A stretch of 64,000 nucleotides of DNA from Tidjanibacter sp. (GTDB lineage Bacteria > Bacteroidota > Bacteroidia > Bacteroidales > Rikenellaceae), in NCBI GenBank assembly GCA_017466345.1, contig JAFTUI010000024.1, positions 62,001 through 126,000 of the forward strand, read 5' to 3'. Each line of letters starts with the position of its first letter. The first letter of the stretch is position 1. The notes beneath the pieces are model-generated. The model had not been told where the DNA came from. It was given only the letters and a program-made list of their open reading frames with translations, and made no database searches. Below are positions 45,312 through 53,818 of this stretch, in pieces. A program made the position numbers and the translations under genes.

Positions 45312-48200
45312 ATGAAGAGAATAATCTTGTTTATAGGATGTGTTATTTTGGGCATTGGTTTCGCCTTTGCCCAAAATAGCGGCATTCTCAAAGCGACACT
45401 CAAAGATAGCAAGAGTGGCGAGGGTATCAATGGCGCTGTCATCGAACTTACCTCTTCTGCCAATGGCAAGTCACAGTACTACACGAGTGGCTATCAAGGT
45501 AAAGTCGAGATCAAAAACCTTACCCCCACCACATACAATATGACCATTACCTTCTTGGGCTACAAGGAGTACACCAAGAGGGTAAAAATCGGTGCAGGCG
45601 TAAACAACCTCGGTGCGATAAAATTAGAGGAAGACGCCACCATCATTGAGCAGGTAGAGATTAATGGCTTTTTGGGCACTTCGACCAAAGGCGACACCGT
45701 AAGCTACAACGCTGCGGCATTCAAGACCGTACGCGATGCGAGCGTAGAGGGTTTGCTATCCAAGATGCCAGGCATTACCGTAGGTGGCGATGGATCGGTA
45801 ACAGCTCAGGGCGAGAGTGTCGAGAAGGTATTTGTGGATGGCAAAGAGTTCTTTGGCGAGGACGTATCAACAACCATCAAAACCATCCCTGCCGAGATGG
45901 TATCTAAGGTGGAGGTCTATGATAAACTCTCCGACAAGGCAGAGTTTACGGGTTTGGACGATGGCGAGGGCTATAAGGCTATCAACATCGTAACCTCACT
46001 CGGCAAGCGCCGAGGTGTCTTTGGCAAGGTCTATGGCTCATACGGTTACCCCGACAAATATAGCGTGGGTGGCAACGCCAACCTCTTCAATGGCGATGAG
46101 AAGATTTCGATTATCGCTATGGCTAACAACATCAACCAACTCAACTTCTCGTTTGAGGATATTGTTGGAGCCACCTCATCTGCAAACGTAGCCTCTTCGG
46201 GAGGTGGCGGTGGAGGTATGCACGGAGGAGGCGGTATGCGTCAGGCCCGCAACTTTATGGTGCGTCCTATGTCGGGCATTTCCACTGTGCAGTCTGTTGG
46301 TGTGAACTACGCCAACCAATGGGATAAGTTGGAGGTGCAGAGCAGCTATTTCTTCAACCACTCCACAACCATCAACGAGAATACCACAGACAAGACCATC
46401 CTTAGTAGCGACTCCTACAAGGAGCACTCGCTGAGCGAGAGTAGTTCCGATGGCGAGAACTGGAACCACCGTCTGAATTTGCGTCTGGACTATAAGTTCA
46501 GCAAGAGCAGCTCGCTGATGGTGCGTGCCAACGCCAGCTTGCAACAATACGAGAACACCATAATAGGGTCGGAAAATATCAGCAACGCCGCAACGGGCGA
46601 GGCTCTAAAAAGTATGACCTCCGAGAACAACGATGAACGCATCGGTACATACGGTAACATCTTCGCTCTCTACCGCACACGCTTGGGCAAACCAGGTAGG
46701 ACCATTACGGTAAATTCGAGGGTTAATTGGAACTCCAACGAGAGTCACAACATTCCCCTTTACAGTTTTACCATTCCTACCGACTCGCTCTATCAGAACA
46801 TAATAGACAACCTCAGTGGTAGCAACTCTTTCCGTGCCGAGGCGACCTATACCGAGCCCCTCAGCAAGCAGGTACAGATGGACTTTGAGTATGAATTCCG
46901 CCACAATATGGACAACCAGAACAAGGTGGCTCAGGTGTGTATCAACAATGTGGAGGACAAGACGCTCAGCACCCTACTCTCCAACATCTCCGAGAGTGGC
47001 TATACCATCCACCGAGTAGGTCCCGGCATTAACCTCTCGACCGACAAGGTTAAGTTCAACGCACAGGTGAGGTATCAGTACTCTTCGTTGGATAACTCTC
47101 AGACACTGCCCAAAGAGTTGTCGCAGTCCTACAATTTCAATGATGTAACCTATCGTGGCAACCTGACGGTCAACTTCAACCAGACTAACTCGCTGAGAAT
47201 GAGGCTACACTCACGCACGCAAAATCCCTCTATCGGTCAGTTGCAAGATGCTACGGACGTCAATGGTACGAGTTTTACAGCGGGTAATCCCGACCTCAAA
47301 CCGAGCTACACTCACAGCCTTATGACGTTCTACACCAATACGAACATCGAGAAGGGACAAACCTTTATGTTGCACGGTGGTATGTGGCTTACGACAAGGT
47401 CTATTGCCTCGTCTATTCAGATAAACAACCCCGCATTTACCAATCCCGTGACGGGTATGCCTTTGGGGGCGGGCGAGACATATAGTCGCTACGAGAATAT
47501 CTCAGGTTGGAACAACTGGAACATCTTTACGGGTGTGAGCTATGGCTTCCCACTGACTGCTCTCAAAAGCAACATTACGCTGTCACTCAACGCCAACTTC
47601 AACAACACTCCGAGCAAGATCAACGACTACCTGAACATTATGAAGGGTCAGTACTACACATCGGGTGTGCAGATTGGTAGCAATGTGAGCGAGAATTTGG
47701 ACTTTACGCTGGCTTACAATTTCAGCTACTCCATCAACGACAACTCTTCGGCTATCTACTCGCAGCTCAATAGGTACCTGAGCCACAATGCAAGGGCGAA
47801 CTTCAAATGGGTGGCTTGGAAGGGCTTTACGCTGACAGCAAATGCCACCTATAACCAATACAAAGGCATTACCGACAGCTACAACGAGGAGATATTGCTC
47901 TGCAACGCCTATATAGGCAAAAAACTCTTCAAGGACGAGCGTGGCGAGCTGAGCATTGGCGTGAACGACATTTTCAACCAGAACCGCGATTTCCGCCGCT
48001 CGGTAGGTGCGAACTACATCCAGAACACCACCAACCTCGCCATTGGCAGATATGTTGCAGTGCAGTTTGTCTACAACATTCGCGCATTTGGCAACGGGTC
48101 TTCGGCAAAGGATTTCGATAATATAGGTATGGGGGGTGCTTCACGCGGAGGCTTTCCTGGTGGTGGTCGCCCAATGGGTCCCCCACCCCATATGAGATAG
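45312..48200 (+). CDS. TonB-receptor-like outer membrane beta-barrel protein
   Basis: 962 residues. Signal peptide (MKRIILFIGCVILGIGFAFA), a carboxypeptidase-regulatory-like domain (about 22-110, NSGILKATLKDSKSGEGING), a plug-like region (about 115-225 with EGLLSKMPGITVGGDGSV and VEKVFVDGKEFFGED), then an OMP_b-brl_3-type barrel. A glycine/methionine/histidine loop (GGGGGGMHGGGGM) is inserted near residue 300 and the end is GGRPMGPPPHMR. No clear TonB box is visible. Ligand unknown; Met/His-rich segments would fit metal or peptide. Its start is 51 nt after the Cys-repeat gene with no terminator between, so they probably share one mRNA. Confidence 0.85.
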   Translation: MKRIILFIGCVILGIGFAFAQNSGILKATLKDSKSGEGINGAVIELTSSANGKSQYYTSGYQGKVEIKNLTPTTYNMTITFLGYKEYTKRVKIGAGVNNLGAIKLEEDATIIEQVEINGFLGTSTKGDTVSYNAAAFKTVRDASVEGLLSKMPGITVGGDGSVTAQGESVEKVFVDGKEFFGEDVSTTIKTIPAEMVSKVEVYDKLSDKAEFTGLDDGEGYKAINIVTSLGKRRGVFGKVYGSYGYPDKYSVGGNANLFNGDEKISIIAMANNINQLNFSFEDIVGATSSANVASSGGGGGGMHGGGGMRQARNFMVRPMSGISTVQSVGVNYANQWDKLEVQSSYFFNHSTTINENTTDKTILSSDSYKEHSLSESSSDGENWNHRLNLRLDYKFSKSSSLMVRANASLQQYENTIIGSENISNAATGEALKSMTSENNDERIGTYGNIFALYRTRLGKPGRTITVNSRVNWNSNESHNIPLYSFTIPTDSLYQNIIDNLSGSNSFRAEATYTEPLSKQVQMDFEYEFRHNMDNQNKVAQVCINNVEDKTLSTLLSNISESGYTIHRVGPGINLSTDKVKFNAQVRYQYSSLDNSQTLPKELSQSYNFNDVTYRGNLTVNFNQTNSLRMRLHSRTQNPSIGQLQDATDVNGTSFTAGNPDLKPSYTHSLMTFYTNTNIEKGQTFMLHGGMWLTTRSIASSIQINNPAFTNPVTGMPLGAGETYSRYENISGWNNWNIFTGVSYGFPLTALKSNITLSLNANFNNTPSKINDYLNIMKGQYYTSGVQIGSNVSENLDFTLAYNFSYSINDNSSAIYSQLNRYLSHNARANFKWVAWKGFTLTANATYNQYKGITDSYNEEILLCNAYIGKKLFKDERGELSIGVNDIFNQNRDFRRSVGANYIQNTTNLAIGRYVAVQFVYNIRAFGNGSSAKDFDNIGMGGASRGGFPGGGRPMGPPPHMR

Positions 48201-48240
48201 ACAAATGTTTGTAATATAGTAATGGTTATTTAGGTTAAAC

Positions 48241-48313
48241 ACCATTCGCAGACGAGAGAAAGCGAATGGTTGGGCGGAGGGATTTTTGTGGTTGCCCTCC
48301 GCCCGTTTTTTTT
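48241..48313 (+). terminator. tandem hairpins ending the LytTR-controlled operon
   Basis: First hairpin ACCATTCGC/GCGAATGGT (48241-48270). Second GGGCGGAGGG/CCCTCCGCCC (48272-48304), followed by T8. The second is a classic intrinsic terminator. Confidence 0.9.
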
Positions 48314-48352
48314 GCCACTTGTAACCACCGACCTGCGTAAAGAAGTGGGGCT

Positions 48353-48385
48353 GAAAAAAATCGGGTAGCGAAAACGCCACCCGAT
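48353..48385 (-). terminator. terminator of the lipocalin-like gene
   Basis: On the minus strand ATCGGGTGGCG and CGCTACCCGAT pair (one mismatch) around TTTT, followed by T7. It lies 24 nt past the stop at 48409. Confidence 0.85.
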
Positions 48386-48408
48386 AATAATGGATTATAG
48401 TTAGTATA

Positions 48409-48906
48409 TTACTGCACCTTCGTATATGCTCCCGACAAGCTCAGATCAATATCTTCTACTGTACAATAGCTAACATGCAATACATATTCATTATTATGAG
48501 AAACAATGAATACAGAACAATCAAATGAAATCATCGCCTCATCAGAGAAGTTCATATTTTTGATTTTAAGAAGACCTAATTCCAATCTGTACTCATAGGT
48601 AAAAGGTCGCAAATATGTTCGGTACACAAGATTATCATTTTCATCCCAAGTAGGTCGATATAGGGAATATACACCTGTACCATCTTGGTTGAAAGTAAAC
48701 GTAGTTTTGTATGTATAGCCATTACCAAGCATTGTTCGCTGCCAGCTACCCACAATGCTAACCTTCTCTTTGTCGGTGTTGTAGTCGTTGTCGCCATTGT
48801 CGGTGCTTGGTTTGTCAATAGTTGGATTGTACTCTTCGGGCTCCGAGCAAGCCACACCCAAAACCAACATTGAAAGCAAAAGTGCCACTTTCGTAAATTT
48901 CATCAT
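48409..48906 (-). CDS. lipocalin-like lipoprotein
   Basis: 165 residues. Lipoprotein signal with the lipobox VLGVAC (Cys20), an Asp/Asn-rich linker (21-48), then a small beta-barrel-like domain starting VSIVGSWQRTMLGNGY and continuing TFTFNQDGTGVYSLY, the GSW...F..dGt pattern of Bacteroidota lipocalin-like proteins. Ligand unknown. The two Met codons at the start are alternatives. Confidence 0.7.
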   Translation of the reverse strand: MMKFTKVALLLSMLVLGVACSEPEEYNPTIDKPSTDNGDNDYNTDKEKVSIVGSWQRTMLGNGYTYKTTFTFNQDGTGVYSLYRPTWDENDNLVYRTYLRPFTYEYRLELGLLKIKNMNFSDEAMISFDCSVFIVSHNNEYVLHVSYCTVEDIDLSLSGAYTKVQ

Positions 48907-48963
48907 AATTTGTTCGGTGTTAAATATCTACCCCAGCACCAAAGGGTAATCTATAAACAAAAA

Positions 48964-49057
48964 GAAAGCGTGGCGCTACAAGATTTATTTTACTTGGTTC
49001 AGTAGGTTGTCTGTTGAAGTTCCTACGTTCACACAGTGAAAATAAACTTACACTTTC
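48964..49057 (-). other. imperfect palindrome, possible structured leader RNA
   Basis: GAAAGCGT (48964-48971) can pair with ACACTTTC (49050-49057); inside it TTTATTTT pairs with AAAATAAA (48984-48991 and 49038-49045) and GTAGG (49002-49006) with CCTAC (49022-49026). A minus-strand -7 box TATTTTTG (49081-49088) lies upstream and a T-rich run follows the 3' end. The outer ends match those of the 6034-6235 element. The rest of the 281-bp gap holds only the terminator at 49148 and a T8-G8 tract (49125-49140). Confidence 0.35.
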
Positions 49058-49147
49058 CGCATAACATCAATACACTACTACAAAAATAGTAAACTTTTCC
49101 GCAGGGTGCACAGAATAGTGGATATTTTTTTTGGGGGGGGTATTCAT

Positions 49148-49180
49148 AAAAAGAGCTACATACGAGGTATGTAGCCCTTT
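49148..49180 (-). terminator. terminator of the 488-residue membrane protein gene
   Basis: On the minus strand GCTACATAC and GTATGTAGC pair around a 3-nt loop, followed by TCTTTTTATG. It lies 8 nt past the stop codon at 49188. Confidence 0.85.
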
Positions 49181-49187
49181 GGGGTGT

Positions 49188-50654
49188 TTATTTCATCTTC
49201 TCGATGCCGAGGATACCATCGCGAGTCATAACCACTCGGAAGCGGCGCAGCGACACATCTGAGCCATCAGTGAGTTGCATCACTATATTGATATAGTATA
49301 TCTTCTGCACCTTGACGGTAGTGAGGTTGCCATCCGAGCCGAGCGTATCAACGGGCACTTCGGGATTGTCCATCTTCTGCGTGAAGCGGTGCATATGGAA
49401 GCGCAAAATCTCGTTAATGCCATTGACCGTATAGACACTCGCCGCACTAAGTTGCTCGTTGTCAATCACAACTCGCTTGCGGTAGAGCAGAATTTTCTCC
49501 TCGAATATCTTATTCTCTGCCTCCACCAACGAGGAGCGTCCCCTGAGTTCCATAACCTCCTTAGGAGTCTTATGTTCGCTAATGAAGTCCACACCCTCCT
49601 TGATGACACCCACAGACTTGTCGTGAATTCTAACCTCCGCCTTGTTGTCGAAATACTTATTGCCGAGTCGGTGGGCAAAGTAGTAGCGCATAAGGTCTTT
49701 GATGCGGTCTTTGAGCATATAGCTAACCACCAGCACCACAAACAGCGGGCCCGTGATGTTGCCATATTTGAGTTGCGCAAACCACGCCACAGCAGTAGCA
49801 AAAATCATCGCTAAGCCTGCCGCAAGGCTATAATAGACCTGTTCTACTGCAAAACCATCGCGTTTCTTGTTGAGTTTTATGTAGAGTTCGCTCTCAACAT
49901 ACTTTTTCAGCAGTCCATAGCGGAACACGAGCGCACGATTACCCACAGCATCTTCGGGCTCCAAAAGTTCATACCCCTGCGAGAGTTTGTAGCTCTTCTC
50001 GGAGCGCAGCAAGCCAACCAACTTTTCGCGGATCGGGGCAAGCGACTTATCTCCAAATGAGTCAATATGTTTAACAACCCTAATGCTCTGCACATCAACA
50101 ATATGACTCATTATTTCATCGCCAAAAAGATAGTAGTTCCTAAGGCGTTGTTCTACCGTTGGGACATTGATGGTTTGATAGAGTCGGCGGTACTCCCCCT
50201 CTATTGCCCTCACACTTGCCACAAAATCGTCCGTAAGGTAGCCAATCTCATTGGCACTCTCCGACTTGGTAATATGTATCGAATGGTTGCGCAGTGCGCT
50301 CTTGAAAATTGCCACAAAGAGCTTAATCTGCGACTCGTAGTTCTCCTGATTTACTGCCGAAGGTTGGATTGCCAAACGCTCCAAAGCTCCGCGCAAAGTG
50401 ACAAAAGGCAGTGACGCAGGCTCGGCGAGTTCGCGAAGCAGGTAGACGGGCGTAATGAGCCTTACGTTCGACTTTATATCGCGGTAGAATTGGTCTTTAC
50501 CGTAGGTTTGCGGGTTAATATCGAGGCTATTAGGTACAAAAATCCACGAATTGACCACAAACTCGTGGCGTCCGACCTCTTCGTGGTTGCCCTCGAAACC
50601 GAACTTAAACTCAACCGAGAAATTATCGTGTTTTTTGGCGTGAATGTTTATCAT
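49188..50654 (-). CDS. hypothetical protein with two central membrane helices
   Basis: 488 residues, not recognised. A soluble N-terminal part of about 265 residues (FGFEGNHEEVGRHEFVVN early; a helical RNYYLFGDEIMSHIVD stretch) is followed by two closely spaced membrane helices at about 270-315 (LAAGLAMIFATAVAWF and ITGPLFVVLVVSYML), then a soluble C-terminal region of about 170 residues that looks beta-rich. Both soluble parts should be cytosolic. It has its own terminator. No neighbour suggests a role. Confidence 0.7.
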   Translation of the reverse strand: MINIHAKKHDNFSVEFKFGFEGNHEEVGRHEFVVNSWIFVPNSLDINPQTYGKDQFYRDIKSNVRLITPVYLLRELAEPASLPFVTLRGALERLAIQPSAVNQENYESQIKLFVAIFKSALRNHSIHITKSESANEIGYLTDDFVASVRAIEGEYRRLYQTINVPTVEQRLRNYYLFGDEIMSHIVDVQSIRVVKHIDSFGDKSLAPIREKLVGLLRSEKSYKLSQGYELLEPEDAVGNRALVFRYGLLKKYVESELYIKLNKKRDGFAVEQVYYSLAAGLAMIFATAVAWFAQLKYGNITGPLFVVLVVSYMLKDRIKDLMRYYFAHRLGNKYFDNKAEVRIHDKSVGVIKEGVDFISEHKTPKEVMELRGRSSLVEAENKIFEEKILLYRKRVVIDNEQLSAASVYTVNGINEILRFHMHRFTQKMDNPEVPVDTLGSDGNLTTVKVQKIYYINIVMQLTDGSDVSLRRFRVVMTRDGILGIEKMK

Positions 50655-50825
50655 CTGAGACCTCGTTAGTTAAAGGGTATTGTAGTCAAATAGTCGAGAT
50701 TGGAGGGTAGGAAAACCTTACTTCGAGCAGATTATAAATTCGGCGTAAGACAATCTTGCCCAAGCATTTGAGAGGTTTTTCCACCACCCCTCACTCGTCT
50801 ATTTTTGCGTATTTTTATTGGTCGC

Positions 50826-52445
50826 TTAGAACAAACCAGGGGTAAAGCCCAACCATTGGAGCACCGTCTCGCCCCACACGAGAATGAGCACCCAAGCGAT
50901 AGCCATCATCGTAATACCAAACTTGAAGGTATCGCTCCAACTATAATGGTTGGTGGTGTAGAGCAGTGCCGCAGGTTTGCTATTGAAGGGCAGAACATAG
51001 ACGTGCTCGATGAGCAGTGCCACCGAGAAAGCAAGGCTCATAATCGGATAACCGAACTTCTGAGCCGTAGCAATAGCGATAGGCACGAAAATCATAGTAC
51101 GCATATTCTTGCTCGAAAATACCAGAGCACTAATCAGCATAAAGCCCGTAAGTACCACATAGAGAACCCAATAGGGAGTATTAGCAGTGATGCCGAGGCT
51201 ATCGAATACCGCATCCACAATGGTAACGTGCAGGTCGGTAGCATTCAGGCCCGTACCCAGCACATAAGCACCAGCCGAGAAGAGCATAAGGTGCCAGGGA
51301 ATATCCACATCGTTCCACTTCACGATGCCGATACCGGGCATAAGAGCCACCACAGCACCAATAAATGCAACAGTTGTCTCGTCAATACCGTGCCACTCCT
51401 TCGTTACCCACAGCAGAAGTACTCCGACAAAAATCAACACCGACTTAATCTCTTCTAAGGTAACCTTGCCCATCGCATTCAGCTCCTCTCTGAGGCGTTC
51501 CATACCGCCCTCAATTTGGGGTTTGCGCTCCTCTTTCTTCAAGGGGAAGATGACCTTTGCACCAATAAACCAACCGAGGAAGAGTAGAATGAGTGCCAAG
51601 GGCAGAGCTGCCGAGAGCCAATCGGTGTAGGAGATGGTGTAGCCACCCACAACGCCTGCAATGAGCGACACCGCCAGCAGGTTAGCACCCGAACCGGTCA
51701 TAAAACCACTTGCACCGATATTCACTGCAAAGAGGTTTTGGAGCACCAAGTTACGACCAAAATTATTCCTATCTCCATTGCTTGCGCCATAGATAGCCGC
51801 CACAACCATAAAGATAGGCAGCAGGATGGTAGCCTTAACCGTAGTAGCCGAGATGAACATCGACAGCACAAGGTTGATGATTATGAAGCTGAAAAAGATA
51901 CCGCTCGCACTACGACCAAATTTCAGCACAAACCACAGCGCAAATCTCTTTGCAACCTTAGTTTTAACGAGCATACTCGCCAACACAAACGAGAGGATAT
52001 TGAGCCACATCACGGGGTGACCGAGCTGAGCGAAAGCCTCTTTCTGTGGTGCTACGCCTGTAAGCACAACGCCCAAGATTACCAACAGCGAGGTGAGGTA
52101 GTTGGGGATAGCCTCCGTAACCCACAGCACTATGGCTGCTGCAAAAATTGCCAGCATAGCGTAGTTGGCGCGTATAAACTCTGCCAGACCGAGCGTATCG
52201 AGCCTTTTGATAGCCTTGTCGCCCGTGAGCGAGTCGGCAGTAATGTCGTTCAGAAAGCCAATATCGAACACCCAATAGATAAGTACAAAGGCGAGAATAG
52301 CAAGCGGACCACCAAGTCGTGCCATCCACTTCTCGAAGCCGCTCTTCTGCATTTTTGGCAACTTCTCGACCTTATAGTTGTTCATATCCAGCGGATCGAA
52401 CACTTGCTGCTCCTCTTGGGGATTCAAATTAGTAGTTTCAGCCAT
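50826..52445 (-). CDS. SLC13/DASS family anion:Na+ symporter
   Basis: 539 residues with about 12 membrane helices. The DASS signatures appear as two inverted halves: NLLAVSLIAGVVGG after TGSGA, and a SAGAYVLGTGLNATDL segment in the second half. AIVLWVTEAIPNYLTSLLVI near helix 2 is typical. Substrates in the family are di/tricarboxylates, sulfate or phosphate. The cytosolic N-terminus (1-45) is polar. It follows a CYTH protein and shares its direction with an OprP-like porin, which makes phosphate or a related oxyanion plausible here. Confidence 0.9.
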   Translation of the reverse strand: MAETTNLNPQEEQQVFDPLDMNNYKVEKLPKMQKSGFEKWMARLGGPLAILAFVLIYWVFDIGFLNDITADSLTGDKAIKRLDTLGLAEFIRANYAMLAIFAAAIVLWVTEAIPNYLTSLLVILGVVLTGVAPQKEAFAQLGHPVMWLNILSFVLASMLVKTKVAKRFALWFVLKFGRSASGIFFSFIIINLVLSMFISATTVKATILLPIFMVVAAIYGASNGDRNNFGRNLVLQNLFAVNIGASGFMTGSGANLLAVSLIAGVVGGYTISYTDWLSAALPLALILLFLGWFIGAKVIFPLKKEERKPQIEGGMERLREELNAMGKVTLEEIKSVLIFVGVLLLWVTKEWHGIDETTVAFIGAVVALMPGIGIVKWNDVDIPWHLMLFSAGAYVLGTGLNATDLHVTIVDAVFDSLGITANTPYWVLYVVLTGFMLISALVFSSKNMRTMIFVPIAIATAQKFGYPIMSLAFSVALLIEHVYVLPFNSKPAALLYTTNHYSWSDTFKFGITMMAIAWVLILVWGETVLQWLGFTPGLF

Positions 52446-52587
52446 AACCGTATGTTGTTTTGTTAATTAGATTCTCATTAGGTGGCATCCCCCACCCCTG
52501 TCGCACTTGGGGCGACAGGGCGTAGGATGCATTTTGTGCAATAGATTTTTTGTACCCATCCGCCAAGGTGGCGTTGGGCAAACTGTT

Positions 52588-53058
52588 CTATTTCCAGTTT
52601 TTGTAGGGGTTCTTCATCAGCATCGAGTTGTAGTACTTCACATCTCCGGTAACCTCCTCGCCCAACCACTCGGGTTTTGCGAAGTTCTCGTCCTCCGATG
52701 CGAGTTCCACCTCAGCCACAATAAGACCCTCGTTGTCGCCGTAGAACTCATCTACTTCGTAGGTGTGCTCGCCAGCCTCCACAAGATAGCGTGTTTTGTC
52801 AATCACGCCGGGCTCGCAGATTTTCAAGAGTTCCTCCACCTCGGCGGTAGGAATCTCTTTCTCCCACTCGTAACGGCTTGCACCACTTGCCGAGCCGATA
52901 CCTTTAATGGTAATAAAACCTTTTTCGCCTTTGATCCTCACGCGAACAGTGCGCTCGGGTACGGACGAGAGGTAACCCTGAGTGATGCGGGTTGCCTTCT
53001 TAGCCAACGACTTGAACTCGCCGGCTACCAAGAATTTTCTCTCAATTTCCTGTGCCAT
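52588..53058 (-). CDS. CYTH domain protein (triphosphate tunnel metalloenzyme)
   Basis: 156 residues. The diagnostic ExExK motif is at residues 4-8 (EIERK), and basic/acidic strands of the tunnel follow: RTVRVRIKG, GFITIKG, RYEWEKEIP, DKTRYLV, YEVDEFYG and LIVAEVEL. Bacterial homologues of this length hydrolyse inorganic tripolyphosphate with Mg or Mn. 14 nt before it (upstream) lies a related-looking gene. Confidence 0.93.
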   Translation of the reverse strand: MAQEIERKFLVAGEFKSLAKKATRITQGYLSSVPERTVRVRIKGEKGFITIKGIGSASGASRYEWEKEIPTAEVEELLKICEPGVIDKTRYLVEAGEHTYEVDEFYGDNEGLIVAEVELASEDENFAKPEWLGEEVTGDVKYYNSMLMKNPYKNWK

Positions 53059-53072
53059 AGTCGTAGAGTTGT

Positions 53073-53717
53073 TTACTCGTTTGCCAAAGGTTTCTTGGTC
53101 ATACCAATCACACGTTTGATGGCCTGCAAGTAGTTGATGTTCTCAACGCCCTCCAAACCACAGTCGGCGATGGTCTTTTTGATGTCCTCAATCTCGGTCG
53201 ACTCGGAGTTGATGGTAACAACCTTTGCACCGTTGATAAGCACATTGCCAACCTCGCAGATGGTGTCATTTACCATATAGCCGAATCTCTCTTTGTGTAC
53301 CCTTACTGCTGCCAAGTCCTTGTTTGCCTCTACCATAGCGAGGAACTCCTCGAAGGTGTAGGTGTCCTTGGTAAGTGCGGGCATTTCTACCATAAATGCG
53401 GGGAATACCTCCTGCTCCAAAACCTCACGCGAGATGGGAAATTCACCCTTCATAAGGGGGTTCCACTGCTCCAAACCGTCAACGGTCTGAACATAGGTTT
53501 TAATATCCATCTTACCATCGCGGATTTTGGTGTTGTTGATGTCGTTGGCGCGGCTGATGATGTAGATTTCATCACTTGTGCGCCTCCAAACTTTCTCGGG
53601 CACAGGCACCGACAGGCGAGCCATACGAGCGTGTGCAGCCTCGAAGTTCTGACCGAAGGAGCGGAACTCAAAACGGGGTTTCGAGATTGCTCCAATCTCC
53701 ATTTTTTCTTTTGACAT
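53073..53717 (-). CDS. uncharacterised protein, possibly CYTH-like
   Basis: 214 residues from the Met at 53717; a longer frame (53786) would read through a hairpin. The centre reads IYIISRANDINNTKIRDGKMDI, then a GLEQWNPLMKGEFPIS stretch, a basic RVHKERFGYMVND and an acidic CEVGNVLINGAK. This alternation resembles the CYTH/VTC fold, but the ExExK motif is missing (the N-terminus has FEFRSFG). It is 15 nt upstream of the true CYTH gene. Tentative: a diverged polyphosphate- or nucleotide-binding relative. Confidence 0.5.
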   Translation of the reverse strand: MSKEKMEIGAISKPRFEFRSFGQNFEAAHARMARLSVPVPEKVWRRTSDEIYIISRANDINNTKIRDGKMDIKTYVQTVDGLEQWNPLMKGEFPISREVLEQEVFPAFMVEMPALTKDTYTFEEFLAMVEANKDLAAVRVHKERFGYMVNDTICEVGNVLINGAKVVTINSESTEIEDIKKTIADCGLEGVENINYLQAIKRVIGMTKKPLANE

Positions 53718-53754
53718 TGTGTTATTTGTTTTATGTATTAAGCAGTAAAGGAAT

Positions 53755-53777
53755 GCCCCACCCCAAAGGGATGGGGC
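53755..53777 (-). terminator. hairpin between the porin and CYTH-like genes (attenuator candidate)
   Basis: GCCCCA pairs with TGGGGC around an 11-nt loop that itself contains CCC/GGG complementarity. No T run follows on the minus strand. It may reduce read-through from the porin to downstream genes or protect the porin mRNA 3' end. Confidence 0.45.
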
Positions 53778-53818
53778 ACTCGCCAAAAATCATACAATAA
53801 ATTTGCCACTCTTATGGA

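Noticed and set aside
49125-49140. T8-G8 tract as a phase-variation switch
   Set aside because: It lies in non-coding DNA after a terminator and far from any start codon; no gene would be switched.
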